Made by a program: the position numbers and the translations under genes. From Silene noctiflora (taxonomy: Eukaryota > Streptophyta > Magnoliopsida > Caryophyllales > Caryophyllaceae), in contig VHZZ01000020.1 in NCBI GenBank assembly GCA_009801015.1, forward strand, positions 204,127 through 230,300: a DNA stretch of 26,174 nt, read 5' to 3'. The stretch's first letter is position 1, and each line of letters starts with the position of its first letter. Below are positions 11,008 to 20,320 of the stretch, in pieces. The notes beneath the pieces are model-generated. The model had not been told where the DNA came from, did not search any database, and saw only the letters and a list, made by a program, of their open reading frames with translations.

Positions 11008-12030
11008 CTACTCGCCGGCAAGAAAGACATTGAATTCGAGCACCGTCTCCAACCCATCAGTCTGCTGTTGAGCACCAGTAAGCGTTTTGACGAGTGCACA
11101 TCCCTTGGCATTCACATACTTCCCTGTCCCACCCATAACCGCAATTAAAGATTCAGACACCGAAGTCTGATGGACCCCAAAGAAGTTGATACTGTCCACA
11201 TATCCGCCTTCTTGGAACATAGCAGTGATAGCCATCGACTGGGTCTTTCCATCAACTGAGCTGTACACATAGTACCCTTGAGCTCGCCCTACCATGCCCG
11301 AACCAAGGTCATGGCTCTCCGTCAGCTCATCGTCTATGGCTATCATGGTTCCAAACATTAGCTGTTGTAGGCTGCTCTGTGCCGACAGCTGGGCTCCATT
11401 CATGACAGGGAACCCGTTCCCTCCTACGAAATTGTTGTTGTTGCCGTTGTTCTGCATCACATTCTGGTTGACCCCACCAAGCCCGGTAAGGAACGGGACG
11501 TTGTTATTGTTGATAATCCCGTTGTTGGCATTGTTCTGAGGGAGGCCATTACTGGTGGGGAGGACGGCCCCGTTGGGCTTAGCAAAAGGGACCTGACCGT
11601 TGACTGCAGGGTTGGTGACAATGCCGGTTATAGCTTTGGCGGAAGGGTTGGTCCCACCTAGGATGTCATGCATGAAAAAGGTCAATGCAGGGTGTTCCCC
11701 CTTTGGTACCATACCATCAGGAACCCCTTCAGTGGCCCCACCACCAGCAACAGTAGCTGCTGCTCCTGCAGCCCCTCTACCAGAGACAGTCGATGTACCT
11801 GCAGCCCCGCCACCAGAGACAGTTGATGTACCGGCAGTCCCTCCACCAGAGACAGTAGTGGCTGCACCTCCAGAGGAAGAGGCCCCGCCTCCTGAGACAA
11901 CAGTGGAATCAACATCGGGGGTATCTGGCTCATCGGAGACTGTCTGGTCGAGGAGTCGAGCAGAGGCCGCGAAAGCAATGAGTAGGGCAAATGTAATACA
12001 AAAGAATTGATTTTTGAACGAGGAAGCCAT
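11008..12030 (-). CDS. ESB1-like dirigent protein, secreted
   Basis: A single-exon gene of 340 aa. It starts with a signal peptide (hydrophobic FFCITFALLIAFAASA, residues about 9-24, likely cut near ASA). Next comes a low-complexity region, about residues 40-100, with repeated VSGGG/AGTSTVSGG units. A conserved block (about 111-150) holds LTFFMHDILGGTNPSA and NPAVNGQVPFAKPNG. An Asn-rich linker follows, then the dirigent domain (about 215-340) from LMFGTMIAIDDELT to the end, including GRAQGYYVYSS and GGTGKYVNAKG. This arrangement is that of the Arabidopsis DIR-e group (ESB1/DIR10, DIR9, DIR16, DIR18), which act in the cell wall; ESB1 organises lignin at the Casparian strip. I infer a role in localised lignin deposition. 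It converges with the HPP gene. Which DIR-e paralogue it corresponds to is not resolved. Confidence 0.93.
   Translation of the reverse strand: MASSFKNQFFCITFALLIAFAASARLLDQTVSDEPDTPDVDSTVVSGGGASSSGGAATTVSGGGTAGTSTVSGGGAAGTSTVSGRGAAGAAATVAGGGATEGVPDGMVPKGEHPALTFFMHDILGGTNPSAKAITGIVTNPAVNGQVPFAKPNGAVLPTSNGLPQNNANNGIINNNNVPFLTGLGGVNQNVMQNNGNNNNFVGGNGFPVMNGAQLSAQSSLQQLMFGTMIAIDDELTESHDLGSGMVGRAQGYYVYSSVDGKTQSMAITAMFQEGGYVDSINFFGVHQTSVSESLIAVMGGTGKYVNAKGCALVKTLTGAQQQTDGLETVLEFNVFLAGE
11750..11930 (-). repeat. Gly/Ser/Ala/Thr coding repeats of the dirigent gene
   Basis: The DNA word CCACCAGAGACAGT recurs about every 36 bp (for example near 11810 and 11846), giving protein units of VSGGG followed by A/T-G-T-S-T. 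Imperfect neighbours are VSGRG and VAGGG. Such arrays are prone to copy-number change. Confidence 0.8.
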
Positions 12031-12131
12031 TGGTGATTTGTAGACGATATTGCGTAGAAGTGAAGAGATAATGTTGGTTTATTAGACTTGGTGTTGTAAT
12101 TAGGTGATGAATAATGTTGCATGCCATTTGA

Positions 12132-12139
12132 GTTTATAT
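12132..12139 (-). promoter_or_regulatory. TATA box of the dirigent gene
   Basis: TATATAAA on the minus strand lies 102 bp before the ATG at 12030. This predicts a start near 12105 and a leader of roughly 75 bases. Inference from motif and spacing. Confidence 0.6.
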
Positions 12140-12790
12140 AAGTAAGTAAAAGGGGATGAAATTGAATATGAAGAAGATGGAGTTGATGGGGGGTGGACTG
12201 TGGAGCAGTTCATTGTTGTGGTGTATTGGTTAGGAACTTAATTAAACCTAATCCTCAATATAATGTGCCAACTCCCTCTTAGGCTCCTAACAAAATATTA
12301 CTCCCTACAACAAAGTTTCATGTTCAGCTGATAAAAAAAATAAAAAAAACTGGTAATCAGAAGTTACTAAATAGAAATAAAGTGTTTTCAATCAACAACA
12401 TATTAGCTAATATCATCTCATGAATGTTGAAACAAACAACTTGTAACTTATTGGTCGGAATTAATAACAAAATACTCGTAGATGTTTAAATTTGGTGTGA
12501 CTATTAAGAAAATTGTAGCTATGAATCTGTGATGCTAGCTACATAATACTCATTGGCCTAAACTTGCTCTTGAGGTGGTGTTGGTTGCGGCTTTGTATGA
12601 TCTTGAGTCACACCTCGCTGTGGGACAATTTGGTGCAGACCTGATTCTTGAATCCAAAAGAAGCAGTTTTTTTTAATAATTTGCAGCAGACCTAATTCTT
12701 GAATCCCTTTTTAGTTTACCACACTATTCTCCATATCACTTCTTTTAGGAATATGTTTTTGATAGGTCTTTTTTCGGAAAGTTTTCAATT
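12140..12790. other. Intergenic region upstream of the dirigent gene
   Basis: AT-rich promoter-side DNA. A short direct repeat, GCAGACCT(G/A)ATTCTTGAATCC, occurs at about 12635 and 12687. I see no gene in this stretch. Confidence 0.4.
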
Positions 12791-13215
12791 TCAGAAAAGT
12801 GTAAATTTACTTGCCGTAAGTAAATAATCTGCTTCCAAGATTTCAGTGCTTATGAAAGCCATAAGCATCTGCATCTGCGCCTGGTAGTTGCGTGCAAGAA
12901 TTTCAAATTCTCTGGTATCCGTAAGCAAAGTGACAAGCGTCCCCATCTGCTACCCAAACACTTCCAAAAAAATAGCTATTATTTAGTCCCATGATCGGTT
13001 TTATAATCTGGAAGTGGAGGTCTAGGATTGTTGAAGTAGGAAGGTTTTTGCCTAGTGTATGAAATACGTGCGGCAACCTGGTGTAAATCAATGTATCCTA
13101 CACAAGAAAGAAATAAGTCTGCTATTCAGATCATCCTTGCTGGAGTATATAAATTCAGGCGCGTCAATTCATACTCTATAGTTGCAAAGGTGGCCGCCAA
13201 CTCGCCTGCCTGAGA
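12791..13215 (-). pseudogene. Unidentified minus-strand coding-like islands
   Basis: Three short frames read like protein, and each follows a splice-acceptor-like sequence. Island A starts near 13213 after TCTCAG and includes TIEYELTRLNLYTPARMI before TGA. Island B is 13097-12979, after TTCTTGTGTAG, reading YIDLHQVAARISYTRQKPSY and ending PLPDYKTDHGTK then TAA. Island C is 12946-12791, after GGGTAGCAG, beginning MGTLVTLLTDTREFEILARN and containing QMQMLMAFISTEILEADYLL. I do not recognise the family. They may be exons of a decayed or captured gene fragment, or of a real gene whose other exons I missed. Each island stops in frame, so they do not simply join into one protein. Confidence 0.3.
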
Positions 13216-13466
13216 TTGTCACTAATAGCTAATTAAGTTGTTAATTTTAAAAACCGTTGATAATGAGAGTACTCCGTAATAAATAGTTAGAAAGAGACGG
13301 TCATTGAGTTGAGTGTTGATGAATACCTCCACGCCACAAAGATAATAACATGTACATACCCCAATCCAAAACTAGAGGTTCCCATTTTTTTGGTCCAAAC
13401 CTATACAATCTGTCTGCAAAATCCAAATACTTTGGATCTCCTATTGGCTCTTAACTCTGAACCCAA
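13216..13466 (+). other. Upstream region of the RIBA gene
   Basis: A TATATAAAT at 13146-13154 is the only clear TATA-like word upstream of the RIBA start, about 320 bp before the ATG. No gene is seen in this stretch, and no promoter can be fixed. Confidence 0.3.
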
Positions 13467-15958
13467 ATGGGCTCCATTCCTTGCACTTCTCCTATTTTCC
13501 CCCCACTCTCCTTTCGCTTATGGTACGTTTCACATTACTTCTGTGTTTAAATTTGTAACACACAAGAGGTCTTACTCTTGTGGCGACTTGTGTTGTCATC
13601 GTCCACACACGGGTTGTTATTAATAATACGAAGTATGTCTACTAATTCATGTTATTATTTGAATTTCAGCACGCCTAGTAGTAGTCGATCATCATTGCTA
13701 GTCCATCATATGCAAAGGTGGTGCAATTTGAGTTGTTGTGCACGTAGTTTTGGAGACGCAAACTTAGATAATGACGATGAGGTTTCCTCGAATCAAAATG
13801 GGTCACTAAGGAGTGTGCCTTTAACAACATTGAATGCTGAAATTACGCCCGAAACTGTTGATTTTTTTGTTAGTGATGCTCAAGGTGATCCTGATTGCCC
13901 TACCAAGGGTTATTCTTCAATTGACCAAGCTCTTGTCACTTTAAAACAAGGAAAGGTACATAACTTTGTATGACAGTACTGTACTCATTTATAAATCCGG
14001 GCAACAGTTTCCTGATTCTATCATGACAGTTGGTAATCTATTATATGGACAGTTTGTGATTGTTGTAGATGATGAAAATGGAGATGAAGGAAACCTAGTG
14101 ATGGCAGCATCAATGGCAACTCCACAAGCCATGGCCTTTATGGTCAAGTATGGATCAGGCATTGTTTCTGTGGGCATGACAGGGGAGGATCTTCAGAGAT
14201 TGAAGCTACCTCTTATGTCATCCGATTGCGAGGATGCTAAATCATCTGCTCCTACTTTCACTGTCTCTGTGGTATGTCTTTTGAGTTCTGAGTCCCATAA
14301 CGTGTTATCTTCATAGTTGTAAATAAATACTTCTTATTATGGCATACAGCACAATTTATAACTGTAAAACTGATCTAATGGTGTAACTGTAGGATGCAAA
14401 GCTAGGCACAACTACAGGGGTGTCAGCTACGGATAGGGCTAAAACAGTAGTAGCCCTTTCGTCACCCGAATCTAAGCCAGAAGATTTCAGGAAGCCTGGA
14501 CATGTTTTCCCTCTAAAGTACAGACCTGGTGGGGTTCTAACTAGAGTTGGGCACACTGAAGCTTCTGTTGATTTGGTCGTGTTGGCCGGTCTCAGACCTA
14601 TTTCAGTTCTTTCTGCTATCATTGATCAAGATGATGGGTCCATCGCCTCTTTAAATGTTCTAAAAACGTTTGCTTCAAATCATAGCATTCCGATAATCTC
14701 AATCACTGATTTGATTAGGTAATGGGTTGTGTTTGGGAAATGACAGGACATTTTTCCTTGTGTTTTAATAATAAGCATGTCACTTGCTGTTCTGTCTTAA
14801 TGTGGTTGTTTTGCTTGCAGGTACAGAAGAAAAAGAGAAAGAATAGTGGAAAGAACAACTGTATCAAGGCTTCCTACTAAATGGGGTGACTTCCAAGCTT
14901 ATTGCTATCGGTCGAAGCTAGATGGAATGGAGCATGTAGCTATAGTAAAGGTGGGGATTTATATTATTATCAAAATCTCAATTCTTAAGAATCTAGTTAC
15001 ATCCGAGGCCCCCTTACCCAGTGACCCCGCATTTGTGAGAGCCATTGAGGCACTGGGGTAATGTTGTTGTTGCTTAAGAATCTGGTTACTTATCAATTCT
15101 CATGTTGGCTATTTTTCTTAATCTTCATTTTTCATCGAATACCCATTTCAGGCATTCAACTCTCCATTTCACACACAAGAAAAAATAGATTTTTTAGTGG
15201 AAAATAGTTGTGTCGGAACCCTGCACATGGATAATACTTATTATCTGTTACCTATTCACAGGGAAGTGTTAGAAATGGTGAAGATATCCTAGTGAGAGTT
15301 CATTCAGAGTGCTTGACAGGAGATGTGTTTGGCTCAGCTCGATGTGACTGTGGGAGTCAGCTAGACTTAGCAATGCAGCTGATAGCGGAAGAGGGTCGAG
15401 GAGTTGTCATTTATCTACGAGGTCATGAAGGCCGAGGGATTGGCTTAGGCCATAAACTTCAAGCTTATAATTTGCAGGATCTGGGCCACGATACTGTTGA
15501 AGCCAACCTAGAGCTTGGACTATCTGCTGATGCTCGAGAATACGGAATTGGTGCCCAGGTAATTTGCATCTCATAACTAAAGCGTTTTATGTGAGTTATG
15601 TATGTCTCCATGGATTTTAAATGTAACCGAGATATTGGGTAATGTTAATGTTTCTTTTGGCGCATTTTGTACCACTTTTGTGCTCTTGTAGATTTTGAGG
15701 GACATCGGGGTTCGCACCATGAGGCTAATGACCAACAATCCAGCAAAATTCACAGGCTTAAAAGGGTATGGATTGGCAGTTGTAGGAAGAGTTCCTGTGA
15801 TGACACCCATAACAGAAGAAAACAGAAGATACTTGGAAACAAAGAGGACTAAAATGGGCCATATTTATGGATCCGACATCCGAGGATCATTTGTCGGACC
15901 AATTGACCCGAACCCTGCGGACTCATATACACAAGATAGTCAAGAAGACTACAAATGA
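13467..15958 (+). CDS. RIBA3: RIBA3-like riboflavin biosynthesis protein, plastid
   Basis: Seven exons: 13467-13522, 13670-13955, 14053-14271, 14393-14718, 14821-14950, 15262-15558 and 15692-15958; all junctions are GT/AG and in phase, giving 526 aa. The first exon ([18 protein letters not shown]) joined to a Ser/Arg-rich exon 2 makes a good plastid transit peptide; an alternative unspliced ATG is at 13635. The DHBP synthase half is about residues 75-290, the GTP cyclohydrolase II half about 291-500. The second half keeps the zinc cysteines (C356, C367, C369 in [15 protein letters not shown]), the EGRGIGLG loop (395-402), and D429/R431/Y433. The first half has DDENGDEGN in place of the usual acidic DDEDRENEGD loop, and Ser153 where bifunctional homologues have Cys. 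Arabidopsis RIBA3 is reported to have only cyclohydrolase activity, and this protein resembles it. The expected reaction is GTP to the first committed riboflavin intermediate. The exon 1 choice is inference. Confidence 0.92.
14984..15000. repeat. Left 17-bp target-site duplication of the SINE
   Basis: CTTAAGAATCTAGTTAC pairs with CTTAAGAATCTGGTTAC at 15073-15089, with one mismatch, exactly bordering the insert. Confidence 0.85.
15001..15072 (+). mobile_element. 72-bp truncated SINE with TTG tail
   Basis: In intron 5 of the RIBA gene, a 72-bp insert beginning ATCCGAGGCCCCC and ending GGGGTAATGTTGTTGTTG lies between two copies of a 17-bp word. A TTG-repeat tail is a feature of TS-type plant SINEs. 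The insert is too short for the tRNA-derived head with its A and B boxes, so it is a 5'-truncated copy. Confidence 0.7.
15073..15089. repeat. Right 17-bp target-site duplication of the SINE
   Basis: CTTAAGAATCTGGTTAC directly follows the TTG tail and repeats 14984-15000 with one mismatch. The length is typical of LINE-type target-primed insertion. Confidence 0.85.
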
Positions 15959-16181
15959 CCCTCTTACTGTTTGTCTCACACACAACTACACAAGGTTTCA
16001 AGCATCATTTTCGTTTCTTGACAAATGAAAATTTCAACTAGTACATTATTCATCATAGTCCTGTGTATAATTCTTATCAGCTGTATGTCTGTATATAACA
16101 AAAGTAATATTAAGAAAAGCCTACATATATTTAAGAGTATAAATGTATAATAATGTGCAAAATTGCAAATAATGTGATTCT

Positions 16182-16448
16182 TTACCCATGACAAAGTGTA
16201 GGCTTGGGGCGGATTTTGCAGTGCTGGAGTGATGGCGCCACCATGATCGTGTCAAAAAGAGAGCCTGACTCCGAGTCATGCCATGAGCTAACATTATGCA
16301 TGGTATCAACGCCACCCATGTGGAACCGCGAATGATAATCAAGATTGATGAAAGACTCGGGTAGTGCAGCTAAGGCGTTTGTAAATCCATGTTCCAACCA
16401 GGGGGTGAAGTTGCAAACATATAAACTACTTGGGCCTTGGCTAGTTGG
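16182..16448 (-). CDS. Unidentified coding-like frame, possibly an exon
   Basis: An 88-codon frame on the minus strand is open from just after TAG 16451-16449 to the stop at 16182-16184. It reads like real protein: CNFTPWLEHGFTNALAALPE, then INLDYHSRFHMGGVDTMHNV, then SSWHDSESGSLFDTIMVAPS and a C-terminal CKIRPKPTLCHG. The base composition is richer in G+C than the AT-rich flanks. There is no early ATG, which suits an internal or terminal exon or a gene fragment. It lies tail-to-tail with the RIBA gene, about 220 bp after its stop. I do not recognise the family. Upstream, a Stowaway-like remnant begins within about 60 bp, so the rest of any gene has probably been lost or moved. Confidence 0.35.
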   Translation of the reverse strand, partial: PTSQGPSSLYVCNFTPWLEHGFTNALAALPESFINLDYHSRFHMGGVDTMHNVSSWHDSESGSLFDTIMVAPSLQHCKIRPKPTLCHG

Positions 16449-16505
16449 CTACTGGAGGGTTCGGCAGTCCGGGTGATTGGGCCATTGAACAAGTCGTTAC
16501 TGGGT

Positions 16506-16690
16506 GATTATCCTATTCCATTTTCGGGTGTCTCAGTCAATTATTATCCTTTCTATTTTAAGAATGAACTTGATAAGCAATTTCATCATTCACGCTCAAT
16601 TTGGTCCACTTGTCATTTAGTAATTGACCTCCTCTTATTTCCTTGATCTTTGGGCCAAAATCAAAGGACAACAATTGACCAGCACTCCCT
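16506..16690. mobile_element. Degraded Stowaway-like MITE
   Basis: The stretch GGGTGTCTCAGTCAATTATT through TTGGTCCACTTGTCATTTAG to CAAAGGACAACAATTGACC matches, in order, the complete MITE at 19526-19745. The CTCCCTC-type ends are largely eroded here. Confidence 0.6.
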
Positions 16691-17027
16691 ACTAATTCTA
16701 CCCGAGAGCCAAGCTTAATTGTTGAATTTATAAAATTAAACAAATCCCGGATAAACTTATTATGATAGAGACAATGAAGATGGACAAGGGAGAAATCTAT
16801 CGCAATAACCGATTATTACTTTGTTAATTCCCGACAACCGGCTACTAAGGTCTGATTTTTTATATAGCATAACTACTGCTTAACAAAGCAAATATTAAAT
16901 AAATAATGGTGGCAGGCGATGGCGTTACACAAGCTAAAGCCGTGTATATACGACTTCAATTTTGGTCCTTGTCCGCAGGATATGTTATTGGGTTTGCTCT
17001 CATCACTTCTTACTTAGCTAACAATAA
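16691..17027. other. Intergenic, nothing recognised
   Basis: AT-rich DNA without a coding frame of note. The small patch GATGGCGTTACACAAGC near 16918 has no evident meaning. Confidence 0.4.
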
Positions 17028-17171
17028 ACACTGTAACTTGAGATAATATTGACTAAACTAATTAAACAATGATTAATTACTATTACATACTAATTATTTA
17101 CACCGTAACTTGAGATAATATTGACTAAACTAATTAAACAATGATTAATTACTATTACATACTAATTATTT
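17028..17171. repeat. Tandem duplication, 72-bp unit, two copies
   Basis: GTAACTTGAGATAATATTGA occurs at 17033 and 17105, and the whole following stretch up to TACTAATTATTT repeats with period 72 and about one difference (ACACTG versus ACACCG). The near identity suggests a recent duplication. Confidence 0.93.
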
Positions 17172-17215
17172 TATAAACATAGCGGCTGGTTATAAAATCA
17201 TAAATTTTTGGATAA

Positions 17216-17492
17216 GGGCAATAAGAATGGAGAACTGTAAGGAGTTTCATACCATATAAGAAGCTCATTAATCATTGAGCTATAAAATAAGGAGTTTGTT
17301 ATATGAAACTTGTTTTTAAAGTAAGAAATTGGTTTGATGTTAGAAAAAGGAGAGGAAAGGAGGGAACCACATAAAAAGTATGAAACTTTTACCATTGAGA
17401 AAAATAAGAAGTTTTATAATAGTGATTTTTGTTGATGAGTCAATGAAAAAATGTACTCCTGTAGTATGAAACTATAACCAATGTTATTGCCC
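17216..17492. mobile_element. Tourist-like (Harbinger) MITE, 277 bp
   Basis: The left end GGGCAATAAGAATGG is matched in inverse by the right end CCAATGTTATTGCCC, and sequence further in (GTTTCATA on both sides) is also inverted. TAA precedes the element (17213-17215) and follows it (17493-17495), the 3-bp target duplication of Harbinger/Tourist elements. A minus-strand frame at 17198-17395 is judged chance. Confidence 0.75.
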
Positions 17493-17750
17493 TAATAAAA
17501 AAGTGTAAATATTAAGAAAGAGATAAATTGATTGTAAAAAATAAAAAGGTAAAGGTAAGGAGCGCATAAGGTTAAGCAAGGGTCTTAGCTCTTTTTTTAC
17601 CACTGTTAAAGAACAACACAATCATTTATTCATATAATCATATTATTCATTAGTGTTATGTAAGCTTTTTAGTTGGTCAAGTAAAATAGTGCAGCTATAA
17701 TAATTGACTGCATTTTTACTTAATTGGTCAAGTATGAAATTAAATTTAAA

Positions 17751-18026
17751 TACTCCCTCCGATCAGACTAAAGGTAAAATAGGTAAAAATGGAGTATTTA
17801 AGAAATGGTGGAAAAAGTACGGGTAAAGAGGGGAAAAATAGGTGGGGTATGTAATTATGGGTTTAATTGTGAGTGGGTAAGTGGGGTATGTAATGACATT
17901 TTGGGTAAATATTAAATGGGTACAAGGGCAATTTGGTAGTGTTGTGGGCCAAATAAGAAATGTTATCTCTGGTTTGGATCGTTCATTTATAGTAAGTGTT
18001 ACCTTTGGTCTGAATCGGAGGGAGTA
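17751..18026. mobile_element. Stowaway MITE, 276 bp
   Basis: It begins TACTCCCTCCGATCAGACTA and ends TCTGAATCGGAGGGAGTA, so the ends are inverted repeats of about 27 bp, extending through AAAGGTAA and its complement. TA at each border is the Tc1/mariner-type target site. The interior is GGGTA-rich and non-coding. Confidence 0.9.
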
Positions 18027-18540
18027 AATATAAGTAGGGCTAGATAGTGGCTAAAGATGATACCTAAAAGGAAGACAGGCTTCACTTTTTCATCCCTAGG
18101 ATTCGCAACGGGTAACGACTTTACCTGTCATCTCAACTATATACACTACCCTATCATATGCAACGCATTACATACGCTGCGGCTGCATTCAAGTATTCAT
18201 TATTATTAGGCCAAAATAATAGAGCTACTTACTCGACTTAATTTGTACAAAATCAGCTAAACAAATCATGCCATAGCTTCACCTAATATGTCCTCGATGG
18301 ACCATTGTAAATATAGAGCTTCTGATGTATATGAGACAGTTTTGCAATAAAGATAGTTAATTTGAAAAACATGTATCATTGATTTAATTATATGTAGTGA
18401 ATAAATTGATCTCAAATATATAAGACCGTCTCATATATATTTTCTAAATAAGGATATATTAAAGAAATGGAAATCAATAGAAAGGGAATATAAAACCAAA
18501 TACTTTGTAATATACTTGATCAATAATCTCTTATTTTTTA
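18027..18540. other. Intergenic, nothing recognised
   Basis: AT-rich sequence with two similar phrases, ATATGAGACAGTTTTG (about 18329) and its inverse GACCGTCTCATATATA (about 18424), which may be ends of a roughly 110-bp foldback. No gene is seen. Confidence 0.35.
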
Positions 18541-18544
18541 ATGT

Positions 18545-19456
18545 AGTTACTCATTTATGAACGAGTTTTACTCTTTCATGGACTTTTTGCCATAATTTTT
18601 CCATATCTTACCCTTTTACTAAATGAACAAAAAAAATTCTCTCTTTTTCTATCCCTTGAAACTAACCAAATTATAATCAAATTGTTCCATTATTAATCTC
18701 ATTTCTCATAATCAAATAATGATTCTTATTTCACTATTACTTTAATCATTCATTATGTGTATCAAATTAGTTGTAAATAATTTTGTAGTGATTAAATTAG
18801 GGTTACCTAAAATTANAATGTTTGAAATTAGGGTTTACAAAAGTTATTGTATGTAGACGACTTGTAATTTGATACTCTTGTTGATTCCAACATCAGTCAT
18901 TACAACATCATACTCTTGTTCTTTTTGCAGTAACTATATTCATAAAACAATAGTTATCCGAACCATCACTTTCTTTCTTTCTTTCTTCTAGAGTAATTCG
19001 TTTAATGGTTCTTTTAGATTTTAAAGCAATGGGATTCAATTGTAGAGTTTGGTATGCACTTTTTTCATTAACTCCTTTATTTGTTCAGTGCCCTTGGAAT
19101 AATTTGATTACTTCGAACTTCCCAAGTATTACTCATGAAGATGAATGAGTGTCTGTTAATATACCATTAAATATACTCGATCTACATACTGGAGGGTAGA
19201 TCCCAAATTTTGTCACTAAGCTTGAAGATGGGTGGTGCTGGTGGCGCAGGTGGTTCAAGGGGTCGACCGGCGGTATGGAAGAGGGGATGTGGTGATTCGG
19301 TGGTGCGATGACTAGTTTGGTTGGGTGGTTGGTGTGGGAGATTAAAAGAATTATTGAATTGGAATAAGATAGAGAAAGAGAGTGTAGAAATGACAAGGGT
19401 ATAATGGTCATTCGTATCCATGATTGAGTAAATCATGTCCATGAATGAGCATAACC
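18545..19456. mobile_element. Possible Mutator-like element, about 0.9 kb
   Basis: The left side (about 18545-18590, GTTACTCATTTATGAAC... with TTTACTCTTTCATGGAC) and the right side read in reverse complement (from 19456, GTTATGCTCATTCATGGAC... with TTTACTCAATCATGGAT) align over about 60 bp, with small gaps and roughly 75% agreement. Flanks TTTTTTAAT and TTTTTAAAA agree at 7 of 9 positions, which could be an eroded 9-bp duplication. The interior has a TTTC microsatellite (about 18969-18988), an N near 18816 and a G-rich patch at 19226-19345, but no transposase. Confidence 0.35.
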
Positions 19457-19525
19457 CTTTTTAAAAGTCAAGACATTTACTGCAAACTTTACGTCATATC
19501 CAATAAAATATTGATTTAACTTAAA

Positions 19526-19745
19526 TACTCTCTCTGTCCAGGTCATTTGTTGTCCTTTTTCATTTTGGGGTGTCTCAGTCAGTTGTTATTCTTTCTATTT
19601 TAGGATTGCATTTGATGAGTAATTTAATCTTTCACATTCAATTTAGTCCACTTGTCATCTTATAATTGACTCCCTCCTCTTTCCTTAGTTTTGGAATTTT
19701 TGTGCCAAAACCAAAGAACAACAAATGACCGAGACGGAGAAAGTA
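19526..19745. mobile_element. Stowaway MITE, 220 bp
   Basis: Left end TACTCTCTCTGTCCAGGTCA and right end TGACCGAGACGGAGAAAGTA are inverted repeats that extend through TTTGTTGTCCTTT and its near complement. The TA borders fit Tc1/mariner-type insertion. A degraded relative lies at 16506-16690, and shorter relatives at 22691-22755 and 24259-24315. Confidence 0.85.
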
Positions 19746-20320
19746 TATTGTTAATATCGAAAATTAGAGATATATGAATCCCTTAAGTAGTTAAAGTATA
19801 CTTTTTAACTGCGTCTAATATAGCCGAAAAATGAGATACTCAATTTTAAATCGTTTTAAGATGATAGTAATTTTAAGCTTAAAACCTCATTATATACCCC
19901 CCATTATCCAAACAATTGAAGAAAGTATATTCATTTAGTGTGGAACTTACTCATGGAATTGGACAAATGAAAATGGAAGTGTCTCCTTTGTCCAAGCCGA
20001 CGGAATTTGTCGTCGTGTTGAACGGCTGCACATGGGGAAGAGGCGAAGGGAATGCAGGGCCACTTTAGTAATAATAAGATGAACAAGTAGAATTCATACA
20101 CGTGTTTAAGCCGTCTCTTTGACCTTTTTACGTAAGAGTCCATGGAATGTGGCACATGCATGTTGTTGTTTTTCATATTTCACAATTGGTAGATGGCACG
20201 TTCTTCAGCCTCAATGCAATACTTGCATTAATTCTCTCACTTTTAGCAACTAAAGTATTTGGAATTTAGTCTTTGGTCAAGCCTACTACATTTGCCAACC
20301 AAAACACACATATAAATATT
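19746..20320. other. Intergenic, nothing recognised
   Basis: No supported gene. A minus-strand frame at 19931-20176 has a short hydrophobic run but no match to a known secreted-peptide motif, so it is not called. Confidence 0.4.

Noticed and set aside
11294-12010. Plus-strand frames opposite the dirigent gene, including a Pro-rich 136-codon one
   Set aside because: The Pro-rich frame is the antisense of the Gly-rich repeats; the minus-strand dirigent protein has a signal peptide and a full domain.
13309-13623. 104-codon plus-strand frame over the first RIBA exon
   Set aside because: It reads exon 1 in another frame and passes through the intron; the ATG at 13467 splices in phase to the conserved protein.
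14846-15061. 71-codon frame running from RIBA exon 5 into the SINE
   Set aside because: It reads through the GT donor at 14951 into the intron; the conserved protein continues at 15262.
19931-20176. Minus-strand frame of 81 codons with a hydrophobic run
   Set aside because: No CLE, IDA or other peptide-hormone motif, and no cysteine pattern; chance is more likely.
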